DNA of 64,000 nucleotides from positions 49,662 through 113,661 of the forward strand of contig JTDE01001039.1 in NCBI GenBank assembly GCA_014338405.1, in the 5' to 3' direction. This DNA comes from Paragonimus skrjabini miyazakii (lineage: Eukaryota > Platyhelminthes > Trematoda > Plagiorchiida > Troglotrematidae). A program made the translations under genes and the position numbers. Each line of letters starts with the position of its first letter. Position 1 is the stretch's first letter. Under the pieces are notes generated by a model. That model ran no database searches and was not told where the DNA came from. It saw only the letters and a list, made by a program, of their open reading frames with translations. Positions 1 through 10,850 of this stretch are shown piece after piece.

Positions 1-4
1 ATCC

Positions 5-28
5 ATATATATATATATATATATATAT
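5..28. repeat. (AT)n microsatellite
   Basis: An uninterrupted run of alternating A and T of about 24 bases sits at the left edge of the window. It is simple sequence and has no gene attached. It lies just beyond the 3' side of the minus-strand LINE fragment that follows, so it may be the tail of that insertion or target DNA. Confidence 0.9.
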
Positions 29-54
29 GGATTTGCACTGCCAGACACCATTCG

Positions 55-1190
55 AAGACAGAAAACCGGGAGCATCCTAGTGAAGCAGGCTTCAGTGCGA
101 GTAGCCTCATACCCCGAATTTAAGTCATACATCGGCATCAGGCTGCCACTTCCAGCCTAATCCAGCACTCGCAAATAAGATGTGGCCATGCTAACGAAGC
201 CTGTGAGAAGAGATCCATGCACTTAAGGGTTGACATAGTCTATCAGTTTCAAAGACACGTCGGCCAACTTCATCATTGCTGACATGGTGTTTCCACCACA
301 CACCGCAAATGCTTCGGAGAAACCGATGATTAAAAACGGACATTGTGCATATGATGGCACTATACTCTCGGCCTTTCACAGTAGGACTTAGATCATGCCG
401 ATGTCACAGATAGTGTAATTTGGAAAACATTTTACGGGCCTTAGTTGAAGGATTGTTGATCTCGTCGGATATTTTACCGAAACAGATACAGCTATCAAAA
501 TATATCAAATTTCCAACTGCCTCCAACGGCCCTCCATTAAGGATGAGAGAAGGTGTAGAGTCCTACCGACCTTGCAACAGCACTTAGTAGGTGCAAAGAC
601 CCTACCAAGCCGACGAAATGAGGCGTTTAATCTGCCCAAAATGTTCTTGGCTCCCTGTGAATCTTCACGGATTAAAGTGATGTCGTCTGCATACTCTACG
701 TCTCGAATTAGAATGTCCGGGACCATCTCCATATCATTGTATCGACACCCTGTCAAGGCGCAGTCTAGAACCTCATTTGCTACAAAACTGAATAGAAAAG
801 GGGGGCTAAGCGATATTGTCGTACCCCATTTGAGATGTTTTAGGTCGGTGATACGCCGTCGTAAGCCGTAATCCGACCCGAACTTTGGTGGTTAATTGCT
901 TCCGGGATGTTCTTGGGCACACCTTTATTTGACGGACAGTCGCAGATTGTACCTTTGTTAACTGATGTCTAAAAAGACAACAGTGATTGACCTTCAATAT
1001 AAATAGCGGAGATCAATCACCTAGCATATTGTCAATACGTGATCAATGGAGTGAAGCCAGCGTGCGCCTAACGGATATGCTGTTCGGGCGTTCCACCTAG
1101 TTTACGTAATATAATGGCTGCAAGCAACTTCGACGCAATAGAAATCAAGCAAATCCCACCCATCCAACGAGTAAACTAGAAAAAACGATT
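55..1190 (-). mobile_element. RTE-like LINE fragment, reverse transcriptase and C-terminal region, decayed
   Basis: Read on the minus strand in several frames, this stretch follows the order of an RTE-type non-LTR reverse transcriptase. Near 1180-1030 is a degraded piece like the region before the finger/palm (ILRKLGG, then ARW). Near 980 is TVVFLDIS, matching the catalytic-A block of RTE RT, and near 840-780 is PPFLFSFV, the remnant of the GCPLSPFLF block. At 690-680 is an intact YADD catalytic motif (VEYADDITLI). At 360-190 the C-terminal block HRFLRSICG ... NDEVGRRVF ... HRLR is recognisable. Frameshifts separate these blocks, and the AP-endonuclease half is missing, so it is a dead 5'-truncated copy. 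The motif order is seen directly; assignment to the RTE clade follows from general family knowledge and was not tested by a tree. Confidence 0.8.
505..756 (-). pseudogene. RT palm fragment with intact YADD motif
   Basis: This 83-codon open stretch is the best preserved part of the LINE at the left edge. It holds the RT catalytic motif YADD about 24 residues from its first Met, followed by the helix that reads like NILGRLNASFRRLG and a lysine/cysteine-rich segment corresponding to the APSKCK block. It would encode part of the polymerase active site of an element that copies its RNA by target-primed reverse transcription. It is only a fragment: the Met is internal to the ancestral protein, and the flanking homology continues in other frames. 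Confidence 0.75.
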
Positions 1191-2256
1191 CAAACGGGCA
1201 ACAGTTAACACTGAGGAGAATAATAACGATAGCTCTGAAACATGATGATAATGTACAGTCTAACATTAAAGTAAGCGCACCACCAGAACGAGTGTTGCAC
1301 TAAATTAGCCAATCCGACGAATAGTTAAAACATTATAGTGACTAACTAACGGGCGGTTTCACTAAAGATCACGGCTACGACCTTGTCTTCTCACTCGTCT
1401 GTTTTGTACGCATACATCTGTGTACGTCTGTTACAAGAGACCTGATTCAAACTCAGTGACAATTTCTTCAGTCGTGCGACCAATTGCACGCAGCAAATGT
1501 TTGCCATTTTCTTAATGATTCACCTATTATTCTATTCTACGAAGTCGTCTCGGTTGCACCTTTTCCAGTGTTGTTTAACGGACTCGATGATTCTGTGCAC
1601 TTTTCACTTGAGCGCGCTATCGAATGCAATAGAGTGAGTTGGAGCTCACCGTGTGTTCTTTACATGTAATCTCTTGATTGATACTGTTGATCTCAGACTA
1701 GGCTAGGGCTAACTGCATATCATATGTTGCTGCGAATATACAGTTTGTATTCATACACCACTACGTACTATTATTCCCTTGTCCGTTGGGATTAAATTAT
1801 GATTGCTTTTCAGAAAAGTAGTTCCAAATTGTTAGCGAAGGAAAATCAAGCGCACATTCGTTCATCCACTACAACTGTTTAAGTTCGAGTAAGTAACACA
1901 GCTATAGTGTTATGAGCCAAAAACACGGATGGTGCAAAGGTTGTTTATTTAAGAATCCAACACGGATTAGGTGCTCAAACAGGACAAGAAACGAAAACAC
2001 TCATCTGCATATTGTAATCATCCCAAAAGGTCGCGTTTGCCACAGACGCTAATACTCAGCTCTTTTGCGTAGCCAGGACTATTCCATAGCATACTGCATT
2101 GTCGCGTTGGTGTGATGTTTCTCCCCATGTTTTTCCTGCGGCTAATTTGACCACAAAATCCATGCTGTCGCCCCACTACTGAATAGTGTTGGTGTGAGTA
2201 TTATGGGACGATCGCTGGACCTCATCACATTCCTCCGCCTGCAAAAATTGTTTCAG
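1191..2256. other. No gene recognised
   Basis: This stretch is AT-rich with only short random open frames. The 61-codon plus-strand frame at 1484-1669 shows no domain or motif. I see no repeat of it elsewhere in the window. Confidence 0.5.
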
Positions 2257-2422
2257 TTGTAGCAACAGCCGCAAGTATATACCTGCACAATTGCATGTGT
2301 ATGTATCTGAGTTCTCGAATACTATGATGTGGTCTTCACTCATCTGTGTGAATCATAGCTACCGACCTGTAGATGGTGTAGACTTGTGCTTCAAGCACTC
2401 CTTCGGATTCGACATGAAATGA
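2257..2422 (+). pseudogene. Exon-like copy 1 of a duplicated unknown coding segment
   Basis: A TTTCAG splice-acceptor-like site at 2251-2256 is followed by one base and then an open frame with the block KYIPAQLHV ... WSSLICVN ... YRPVD ... HSF, ending at TGA 2420-2422. The segment at 4077-4245 on the other strand encodes a clearly related peptide in the same phase after an identical TTTCAG. Over about 44 codons from the AAG-TAT codons onward the two align without indels and with many third-position changes. The sequence shows shared ancestry and past coding selection. I do not recognise the protein. It could be a duplicated host exon or a coding piece of an unrecognised mobile element. No donor GT is obvious before the stop, so this copy may be dead. 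Confidence 0.45.
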
Positions 2423-4076
2423 TTTGAGTTCTCACAAGCAACTCATGTGAAGCACATCATAGTACGCTGCCTTCCACTCTATCAACATGCGATAGTGTAC
2501 TTTATTTATAAGTAACAGTTCGAGGTGTCCTTGTTTGAGAACCGCTTATCCTTTAATTTGAAATGGTGGCTGGTTGGGCTTAGTAGTGTGAATGTTGTCG
2601 TTATATGGCTGAGTTGTCTATGAAGTAAGTGTACTTACAGATGTACGACAGTAAAAGCCGTATAAAAGCAGTCTCGCTAATGACGCTTTACTTCCACTTA
2701 CATCTCGGTTGTTTGTTTGCATGATGTAATTACTTGGATGGTGAATGTTTAGATATAGACGTAGCTATATTTAATAGTTTGGTCCCTCCCCATGTCTTTT
2801 CTTTTATATTCCCTTTTCTCGCACAGTTTGGTTTTACCTTCATAGCTGTGTGGCAGTTAAATATCATTGAGAAACACTGATATGTTTCTATCTGTGATGA
2901 TGATGATGGTGAACGGCCATTTGCCGAAACTGATACTGAACACTCATGTTCGGCCCTCCTTCAGCTCTATCACGAACAGTGTTCTAGATATTGGGCATAC
3001 AACCCACTTGGAATCCTTTCGTGTGATAAACAGGCAGCAGTATGCAATTTTGTCGTGTTTCGCCACAGCCGCGTAAATCTGGAAATAGAGTTCATTGTTG
3101 TTTTTTCAAATTTCATATTCCGAAGAAGTTTTTGACAGTTCATGTTTTTCTAAATCAGCAAAATTCTTGACCATAGCTGTTGTCATTATCAAGTGGTTGT
3201 TTATTTGTCAAACTAAGCCATTTTCTGCATATCTTCCGTTCAACACTGCATATTAACTGTATGAGTTGTTACGAAATCCCATGCCGTGATGAATAGTTTT
3301 TCCTTTGTTCAGCATTGTTGTTACCTGATGGGAGAGCTACACGTTACTTGTAGCGAATGGCAATGCTATTGGAACATCAGCTCACCTCTCTTGTTAGAAG
3401 ATGTACCACATATCAATTTGAGCCTCATGAAGAGGAACCGCCAAAATTGAAGTTCGAATAGAATTCAGGTGCGGAGTAAAACAATCATTGAAACCAAGAC
3501 TGACAGGTTCTTCTCTTTTCCAGAGAGATTTTATATAACTCCTTATTTTCATATTACTACCCATTCATTTCAATCTAACAAGTTTCTACTTCAACCTGAG
3601 AAACCTAGTACATTTTCTTGGGGGAACGGATCGCTCAAATCAGACCTTTTGCGCCGCATCACTATGTCATTGACCAGCATACTAGAGTTTACTTGAACAC
3701 CATGAAGTATTGTCACGTCGTAGTGACAACCGACCGTCAGCTTGGTCGGTGCGGTGGAGCTGACTAAGCTATGTAAACAGACGGACTTTATTTGCTGTTG
3801 ACTCAAGTCCATTTGACTTACTGCACTACCGCTCAACGGGTGCAAAAGTACACTGTGTAGGCCACCATTTTCAGTGTACTAAACAACCAGGAATTCGGTA
3901 TTAGCAATTTATGGGAAACCGTTGAATGTAACTATATCAGAAATATTCAATTATTCGTGACAAGTAGTCTTTTTAATCTGTCTCTGTATAACGCCAAGGT
4001 AACAGCCACTTTGGTCTTTACCAAAACAGACATTCAAAACACGGACTACGTATACCGAAGCTAGAGATAGGTTTAC
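2423..4076. other. No gene recognised; spacer between inverted exon-like copies
   Basis: Only short open frames occur here. A short (GAT)n run lies at about 2898-2912. The 75- and 84-codon frames at 3469-3845 overlap on opposite strands and show no family signature. The stretch separates the two inverted exon-like copies by about 1.65 kb. Confidence 0.45.
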
Positions 4077-4245
4077 ATGGAAGCTCTCAACGTAAGAATG
4101 CTCCAATGACCGATCCACACTATCTATAGTTCGGTAGCCTTGATTCACACAGATGAGTGAAGACCATATCGTAATGTTCGAGACCTCGGACACATGCACG
4201 TGGAACTGTGGAGGTAGATACTTGTGTGAAAACGGTTGAACCATA
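4077..4245 (-). CDS. Exon-like copy 2 of a duplicated unknown coding segment
   Basis: On the minus strand a TTTCAG acceptor-like site (4251-4246) precedes an open frame of 56 codons up to a possible GTAAAC donor at 4076. The frame stays open to 3951 if unspliced. Blocks are HKYLPPQFHVHV, then WSSLICVNQGYR, then VDRSLEHSY. The plus-strand copy at 2257-2422 shares these blocks in the same splice phase, with two codons fewer at its start. No signal peptide, membrane span or catalytic motif is visible and I do not recognise the family. Retention of frame, splice phase and block spacing in two copies supports real coding origin. Whether this copy is expressed cannot be told from the sequence. Confidence 0.45.
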
Positions 4246-5269
4246 CTGAAACGAACGCAAGGGCCTCAGTGACTGCGCATTTTAGCGAAACTATTAAGCA
4301 TGTTATCTACAAGATTTCGCATGGCATGATCATTTTCTTCCTGGCAATTTTGAAGAATTTTGTAAGCAGGTCACAATACATCATCCAATGTTGTACACAC
4401 ATTTCATACACTACTGAGCAATTCTAGCAAATGATTGTCAAGTCTCGTTTATCAGAAATTTGTCGTAATAATATCTTCCACTCTAATAAAGAGTCTCAAG
4501 AGCTGCCTCAGTCATCCTTCGCCGTTGCAGTGGTCATGGACGAGTTACTGAATAGCCTAAGTAAATGCAAGTGTAACTCACTGAACTAGCAGTGATAAAA
4601 AGACGAACAAATGTAACGCAAAACTAACGGATTTCAGACACGTTAGAATAATCAAAGAATAAGGGTCATAGAAAATGTTTACGGGTATTCAGAATGACCA
4701 CCAAAATACTCAAAATTACTAATGTCTAAAAAACACGGATAGCATTGACTTGTTCTTGGATTGCTGAAACGAGTTCAGAGCTCTGATCATGTGGTACGAC
4801 TGAGCTAAACAATTTGGTGAAAGATCTGTGAAGTACCAAGCGATTGCTCAAACAGAACGAAGAGCAGATCGATATGCATAAAATTTACATTACGTCAATT
4901 TGATCTATTTGAACGGAGTACTGAAAGAGATGCAAAATAAGTGTTGTACAAAACTACATTTCCATAATATTGTCCATCACCGAAATTGAATTCAACAGAA
5001 CGTTATGTTTTAAGTTTGGATGGGATGTTGGTTTGTTTTTTAAAGCAACTCACACAAGTGTATTATTTAGAAGTGCTATAATGGTGTTTCATTCGAGATA
5101 AGCTTGCATTTGTGACGTGCTCGCACTTAGAGTTGGACAGAACCTAGATTCCACTGTTTGACAAAGGTTCTTAAAATGCTTCCGCAAAAACACCGTAACC
5201 AAATTGGTCAACTCAATAGGAACAACTATTTTTTCGGCTTGGATTATTTTCCATCAACACTATATATTT
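4246..5269. other. No gene recognised
   Basis: AT-rich sequence with scattered short frames. I see no motif, tandem repeat or copy elsewhere in the window. Confidence 0.5.
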
Positions 5270-5865
5270 AGTTGGCGGGATTCGAAACGAATTAGCCTGT
5301 CACAATGACCAAAGCCAAAAGGCACCTGAGATTCAAACCATCAACCCATATAGCTTGCGCAGCACCACATGTGATTCCACTCACACATCACATATCCAGT
5401 GTAAACCCGGAAGAATAAAACCATTAAGTGTGTGAGTGAGGCCTTTGTGTCCATTCGGTCAATGCTGGTTAGCCAATTGAATGGCTAGCTGGAAAATGAA
5501 ACCCTTATCTCTCAGAAAATAAACAGAGAGATTGCGAGGACATGATCTAAACTGAGAAGAAAGATATGTAAAATGTAATACAAGAAGAATTCCATTACAG
5601 GAGTGCATTTTAGTACATTCTAGAAGGGATAAGGATAAAAACCAAATTCGAAGTTGGACTACGAAAACAACAGGCAAACCATTCATCATACAATACACCA
5701 ACAAAGATGAAGAGAAGAATGGGTAGAAGACCGCAAGCACCCAAGTTTCTGAAAAGCGTAACGGATTAGTTGTCAAATGACCACGGTCTTGGTCAGTGCA
5801 ATCATTAACAGAAATAGACTGGATATACTGATATGACCTACTTGAATTTAACGGCATGTTTTGCC
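5270..5865 (-). mobile_element. Family-B LINE 3'UTR, solo copy
   Basis: This stretch aligns along its whole length with the 3'UTR of the minus-strand LINE at 16795-17377. Shared landmarks are AATTAGCCTGTCACAATGACC near 5290, the CACCACATGTG/CACTCACACATCACATAT block near 5380, CCAATTGAATGGCTAGC near 5475, CTTATCTCTC near 5500 and ACCACGGTCTTGG near 5785. The alignment fades at about 5865, close to where the stop codon of the coding part would lie, so the copy is 5'-truncated to its untranslated tail. The 147-codon minus frame inside it (5459-5902) is therefore not a gene. Its main neighbour signal is orientation: all three family-B copies in the window are on the minus strand. Confidence 0.75.
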
Positions 5866-6420
5866 GTTTGTTAACTTCTGAGTTGTGCAACCTTCCACTC
5901 ATTCTAGAAGGTACAGGCCTATCATTTCCTGAGTCTTCCTGTTTATATATGGTTACGCCTCTTACAACATTGTGAGAAACCGTATACGGTGACCGAACGC
6001 TAGATAAAGCCGAATATTTTTATCTCTTAGAACAGCCAAAGGGATTCTTTTTTAAATGATCTATTGTCTGCTAATGTGAGAAATGAACACTGTGTTAGCG
6101 AGTAAATTGTATCCCAATGTCAACACAAAAAAGCTTGAAGTTGCAAACTTTTAGAGTGTCCAAGTAGATCGATTCTAGCCATTTGGCAAAAGTGCAACGT
6201 TGACACAAAAACAAAATAACAGAATATTAAGAATCTTCATTGGGATCTGGAGACAATCTCTGCATTCATTGAGTCCATTATTGGTTAGCTTATTGTCTGA
6301 CCTTCAGTTACAAGGACTGAAAACTCTTGTTTGAGTAATATTCATTCTCCTCATAAAACTACGACACTTTAGTGTTCCTTATACGCGATCTTATAACACT
6401 GGCCCTAGAGGAAGACGGTG
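5866..6420. other. No gene recognised
   Basis: AT-rich sequence without a convincing frame or repeat copy in the window. Confidence 0.5.
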
Positions 6421-7085
6421 CCTCAATTTTCTAGAGGATTTTCCCTTACGGCTCTATTCCGCCTTACACATGGCAGCAGTACTGCTCACGAAGCAAAGCC
6501 GGGCTAGCCCTCTTATGGGTTACGTGGCGGTTTGTGTAGTTTAGGGTTTAACAAACCTAGCCACCTGACTGCCACACTACCGGCACGACTTGACTCTGTG
6601 TGATCCCCCCATGTGGAGTTGATTGCAATTTCGGACGAACAACGTTTCGGACTTCTCCAGACACATTGCGGACGCGCTTTACGCTGGGCATGCACCGACT
6701 CTGGCTGAGTATTGGGCGGTGGATGCTCTACGGTTTAAAGTTCTCACGTGCATGTGGGGCCTGTCTGAGCTGGCCCACTAGCGTGTCTACCTTGGTCCAC
6801 GCCCACGCAATAGTTCGCGTTGTGCTGTCAGAAAGCGGCGGATTACAAGGTCAACGTAAAAGGGCATTGTGAAAATCCAGTGTAACCTACGCTAAAGGTG
6901 GGGGGGTTTAGGACGACCGGTGCGCTGGTTGCAGACTGACCGTATGCGTTCAACTCGGTCAACACCCAAAATTTGGCCTACACGCCAAGTCAACCGGTTT
7001 GTCCAGTACGTAGCCGATAGCTTCAGAAGCCACCCACCCTCTCTATGTCTGCCTGAGGCATACGCACAACCTCTTACTATTCAGT
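6421..7085. other. GC-rich island of unknown nature, possibly a dispersed repeat
   Basis: Base composition shifts to clearly GC-richer than both flanks, then returns to AT-rich. The minus strand holds a 60-codon open frame (6513-6695) with the block GDHTESSRAG and VAVRWLGLLNPK; the plus strand holds a 90-codon frame (6600-6872). Neither shows a known domain. My impression is that similar text occurs in many liver-fluke transcripts, which would make it a dispersed repeat, but no second copy is in this window and I could not search. A G-run at 6901-6907 and CCCCCC at 6604-6609 lie within it. Confidence 0.35.
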
Positions 7086-9360
7086 TGGGATGAGTTCAGA
7101 TGTTCTGTTACTGTACTTGAATGTTTCGTGCAGTCACATGAGGAACCACGGGGCGGGGTGGGTTTGAGTTCATTAGTGCAAGTTCAAGCGTACCCGGTGT
7201 AGTCCCATGGCCATTGCATGCACACGCAGGTCTGAACATGCTACGTTTGTTAGAGGACACACTCAGCATACTCTCCAAACATCAAGAACAACTGTACAGA
7301 CCACAAGCAACCGCCCTAAAAATAACAATTCTTCCCGTTCCATTATTTTCCTCAATATGGTTATGGTGTCCTGTGCTACACTGAAGTGTATTGTTCCTCG
7401 CATAAATGACTATAAGCTTAGGTAGGCTTTCAATGACCTCGGTGTTAGTCCGCTACATGACTAAACCAGTTCCAGACATGTTCATTTGGCTCAAGACCCG
7501 TTAGGCTTGGTGACCAGCTTTGCATATACATCCTACTTGGATCTACTATTCCTATTGGCCTCTTCAACCAAGTCGTTTTTGCTTTTCACAAAGCGTAGCA
7601 GTCCAAGTCACATATTACAAGTAATAGAGGGTGTTGCAAAGCTTTTTTCTAGGCCTCTTCATTTGATGCGTTATGGTGGATTATACACTAACGGAGCCAT
7701 CATTGTTGGTTTCAAAACACGGAAGAGTCGGAGTCGGTTGTCACACCCGTGTACAATTTAAACATTCGTCAAAGATCATGCTGGTTCATCATTGCAAAGA
7801 CCTGTTGTCGTAATGAAGTGATCACGACAACTACCACTACTTTGCTTGTAGCACGAAATTAACACTCGAAATGATCGAGGAACGACACGGTATACCGTAC
7901 AGACTTCGTTTCATGCTCAAATGGAGGGATTCATGTTTTGACAAACAGGAGGGAAACAAGGCCCAATCATAGATAGAACCAGTGTGGTTGTATCATGATG
8001 ATTTGCTTAGTCAGTTGGCCTATGACTAATCACACTGGCGATGAGTAACCCCATTCGTTCAGATAGGCTCACTGAAAGGTTAGCAAGTCATTTACCCCAT
8101 GAGTCACCTTCTCACGGTTTTTTTTGCTGTGTCATCCGTTACACAACTATATCACAATCGTATTCGGTTTGCAGTTCAATCTCATCCTCACTGACCGCTT
8201 CGTTTTGGGGTTTCAAATTAGTGCAATCCCGTAACCGTTACAATTCTCGCCCTACATGAGTCCATGCTAAGTCCCGATAGTTTGAAGCAGTAGTTCTCGG
8301 ACATAAATTCGGTGACGGCTACTAGTGTAATATAAAATGTTTTGTGCACGGACATTTCGTTCGCATCTCGTCTGTCACTACACTGAAATTAATGCAATCA
8401 ATATATAACGAGCAGGCATAGCAACAATGACGAAGAATGTGGGCTTGATAAGCGAAGTCAGTATGATCGAAACTTGAGAACAGGCTTTCAGATAGCGCAA
8501 CATAAAGCTGATAAGGAGAATTACACTACGAGGTCAAGTGGTGATGAACAGTTAAGTGAGGGGGTGGAGAAAATGTGGATTGGAAAGCAGAACGATTAGA
8601 GGAGTACAAATTTCTGCTTGACTGTGTTCGCAGGAGTACCATGAATGATCAGCTTACGGTGAAAGATTACGACGGCGTCTGAGAATGTTCAGTTCCTGAA
8701 TTTGTATATTGATGATGACGTTTATCCGAGGTGGTTTTTCAAATCCTTACATGGAAGCAAATTGAATCCAACGTCAACTAACGTGAACCGAATAACTGAG
8801 GCTAAACCAGAATCCGAGAATCTGGATCTCACTGATCGGAAGCTAGTTCATTCCCAGCTAATACCGGTTGTTGACAATCTGAGTGTCTGCTGTCGTACCA
8901 AATTTTACACTTTCTGTCTTGTCACCGTTGCCAGAACAAGAGCGAAACGGAAGGAGAAAAAAGCAGAGGAATATTCCGTCACTTTCAACTGGAGCCATTA
9001 GTTCTTCGTTTGCCAGGAATCAAGACATGCATGTCATATCAATTATAAAGCTAACCAAAGTGTAAAAGGAAGCAATGTGGGTAGGTTGAAGTTGAACGCC
9101 TCAATTAAAACGATTGATCCTAACCCATGTTGAAACCCAACGTAATGGCTTATAAATCTCCAGCTCTGATGCAGACGGTGGGTTCAAAGTCAAACTCGTT
9201 GATTTGCCATATCAGTATAAACCTAGCCTGGTCTGTCCGTCTTGTTTGTTCACAAAAGTTCATTTAAGCACTCATCGCTAAAAAATAATGTAGTGTGTTA
9301 AAGTTTGCAGATTTTAGATCTGAATATTATTATTCAAAGCGAACAAAGATAATGGCCGAG
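7086..9360. other. No gene recognised
   Basis: A long stretch with several 60-100 codon frames (for example 7486-7761 and 8702-9001, both plus) but no recognisable motif, splice arrangement or repeat copy. The 8702-9001 frame is rich in Lys/Arg near its end and has no family signature. I would not call any of these genes. Confidence 0.45.
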
Positions 9361-9577
9361 CGTCCACATATGATAATACGGTCATTTCTAATGTGAGGTC
9401 ACTGGCGCAGTGAGCAACATGGATGCCTCAGGAAAGCGTTGCCGGAGTCCCAGTCCCGGCTTTGGCAAGGATATGCACTACTGACTCTAGTCTAGTGCTA
9501 CTTTTCGAAAGGGACTGACTGGAAAGTCAACGGGATTGCGACAGCTGTGATCAATTGTGGGTGAAGTTCAAATTGAG
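9361..9577 (+). mobile_element. tRNA-headed SINE, copy S1
   Basis: The copy begins with CACATATGATAAT-like text and continues through AATGTGAGGTCA, a tRNA-like A box (CTGGCGCAGTGAG near 9401) and a decayed B box (GAGTCCCAGTCCCGG near 9447). The SINE body follows: ATGCACTACTGAC, TCTAGTGCTACTTTTCGAAA, GACTGGAAAGTC, GCGACAGCTG and CAATTGTGGGTGAAGTTCAA. The same order occurs at 24236-24478. It ends where Penelope-like coding sequence begins, so it probably inserted just upstream of, or within the 5' part of, that element. The head is a degenerate tRNA, so pol III transcription of this copy is unlikely. Confidence 0.75.
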
Positions 9578-9971
9578 TAAAATGTTCACTGAAATTTTGT
9601 CACTTGGTACAAATTTTCGCTACTCCGGTGGCAAAATTAGACAACTTCACTCTGATGTTCACTTTGAAAACGTTAGTAATTACTTACGGCAGTTATGGTG
9701 GCCTTCCGAGCTGAATTCTGACCGTTTAAAATCCACTTTCATTAGTGCTCGTTACAAACACGCAAATCATAAAACCTCAACTTATGTAATACTCATGGGA
9801 TACCATTTAGAGCAAGTTGCCGCTCTGAAAAGCGATCACTCATTTGTGATAACAATGCCAGATAAAGGAGCCAGAATTGTTCTACTGAACAGAAATAAGC
9901 GCATTATTAAAACAATTGGTCATTCGTTTGATGAAACAAACTTTAAAAAAAAGAGAAACAGTGAAAGATAA
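9578..9971 (+). pseudogene. PLE N-terminal segment
   Basis: An open stretch of about 130 codons, opened artificially by an ATG in the upstream SINE at 9555. The recognisable part begins near FTEILSLGTNF and includes the PDKGA motif near residues 102-106 and a following NRN/DETNFKKK region, corresponding to the DYxxKMxxxLxDxTKF segment of PLEs. It is the N-terminal linker region before the RT fingers. The ORF ends at a TAA at 9969-9971 where PLE homology would continue, so the stop is a lesion rather than a true terminus. Confidence 0.75.
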
Positions 9972-10039
9972 GACATTTGAAACAAATTGACACTACCAGT
10001 GCACAGCTAATCAAGCACACTCGTTCGATGATGTCTCGC

Positions 10040-10411
10040 GCCCATACGAGCTGTTTACAATAAGCACACGTAAATTACTGCTTAGGCCCATATCTGACAG
10101 TTATAATTCTCTTTATCATGTTGCTGCGCAATAGCTTGTGGAGATTCTGGTGCTACTTAAGACAAAAATTAAAAAATTCATTTTAAGACGTATATTTGAA
10201 TTCGTTAATTCTATCTCAAAACTTAACGTGTTCGACAAGAAAATGCAATTCCTATATGTTTCTTTCATATTTACCAATGTCCACCTGGTCGAAATAGTAC
10301 AATTTCGTCTTGATTATATCGAAAATCGGCGGATTAACATCAATCTACCTGTAACAAACCGGAAGGAGTTAGCAATGTTTCGTAAAAGCAACATTCGGTT
10401 TCGAGCCAGTG
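10040..10411 (+). pseudogene. PLE reverse-transcriptase fragment, fingers and catalytic A
   Basis: Translation across 10040-10140 gives RPYELFTIST ... LRPISDSYNSLYHVAA, like the PLE block GLPKIHKPxxPLRPI ... YxxA. The frame from 10138 continues as VEILVLLK ... FEFVNSISKLNV and LYVSFIFTNVHLVE, which matches PLE catalytic motif A, but the position expected to be the metal-binding Asp (LDVSSLFTNVP) reads Y. The homology stops at 10411, at the left target-site duplication of the insertion, and resumes beyond it at 10886. The loss of the Asp and a stop near 10136 show decay. Confidence 0.75.
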
Positions 10412-10423
10412 TTAAGCTTTATC
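10412..10423 (+). repeat. Target-site duplication, left
   Basis: TTAAGCTTTATC at this position is repeated exactly at 10879-10890, flanking the 455-bp insertion on both sides. Twelve identical bases abutting both ends are strong evidence for insertion as a single unit into the PLE. Confidence 0.9.
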
Positions 10424-10481
10424 TGTCGCTGGTTCGAATCCAGCTGAAATCCAGATTTTTCGCAAATAGATCTCTTCTAAA
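10424..10481 (+). repeat. Left 58-bp terminal direct repeat
   Basis: This block starts immediately after the left target duplication and contains the tRNA T-arm-like GCTGG-TTCGAAT-CCAGC. It matches 10821-10878 at 55 of 58 positions. It lacks the A-box half of the tRNA-like sequence. Confidence 0.85.
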
Positions 10482-10667
10482 TTATCGAAACTGCCAAACT
10501 ACTTATCAGCAATTCAATGTCAATGCTCATCGGTTGCGTTGGTAGTCTCTAGCGTGAACTGGTCGAGAACTCCTGCTTGGGCAGTTAATCTGCTGGATCA
10601 TTTGGTGGATTCCATATGACACAGTTGGTTGGGTGGGTAACTAGGTCCAAATGTGAGCTTCTGGTGT

Positions 10668-10850
10668 GGCTTTGTAGCTCAGCTGGTANNNNNNNNNNNN
10701 NNNNNNNNNNNNNNNNNNNNNNNNNNNNNNNNNNNNNNNNNNNNNNNNNNNNNNNNNNNNNNNNNNNNNNNNNNNNNNNNNNNNNNNNAGAGCGCTTGCC
10801 GCGTTTGGGCATGGTGTTTCTGTCGCTGGTTCGAATCCAGCCGAAGTCCA
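10668..10850 (+). other. tRNA-like sequence interrupted by a placeholder gap
   Basis: GGCTTTGTAGCTCAGCTGGTA before the gap and AGAGCGCTTGCCGCG after it together form a normal D-arm. They are followed by a TGCC/GGCA anticodon-like stem with a 7-base loop, a long variable region and a perfect T-arm (GCTGG/CCAGC). The 3' end is GAAGTCCA, which pairs only partly with the 5' strand. The loop lacks U33 and the variable region is unusual, so I read it as a tRNA-derived retroelement head rather than a working tRNA gene. Confidence 0.6.
10689..10788. other. Assembly gap of exactly 100 N
   Basis: The round length suggests a placeholder. The flanks (…CTGGTA and AGAGCG…) would form a canonical tRNA D-loop if joined almost directly, so little or no sequence may be missing. 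The gap sits inside a repeated element, a usual cause of contig breaks. Confidence 0.9.

Noticed and set aside
5459..5902. 147-codon minus frame
   Set aside because: It lies within the family-B LINE 3'UTR copy, and the related frame at 16906-17181 is likewise untranslated tail sequence.
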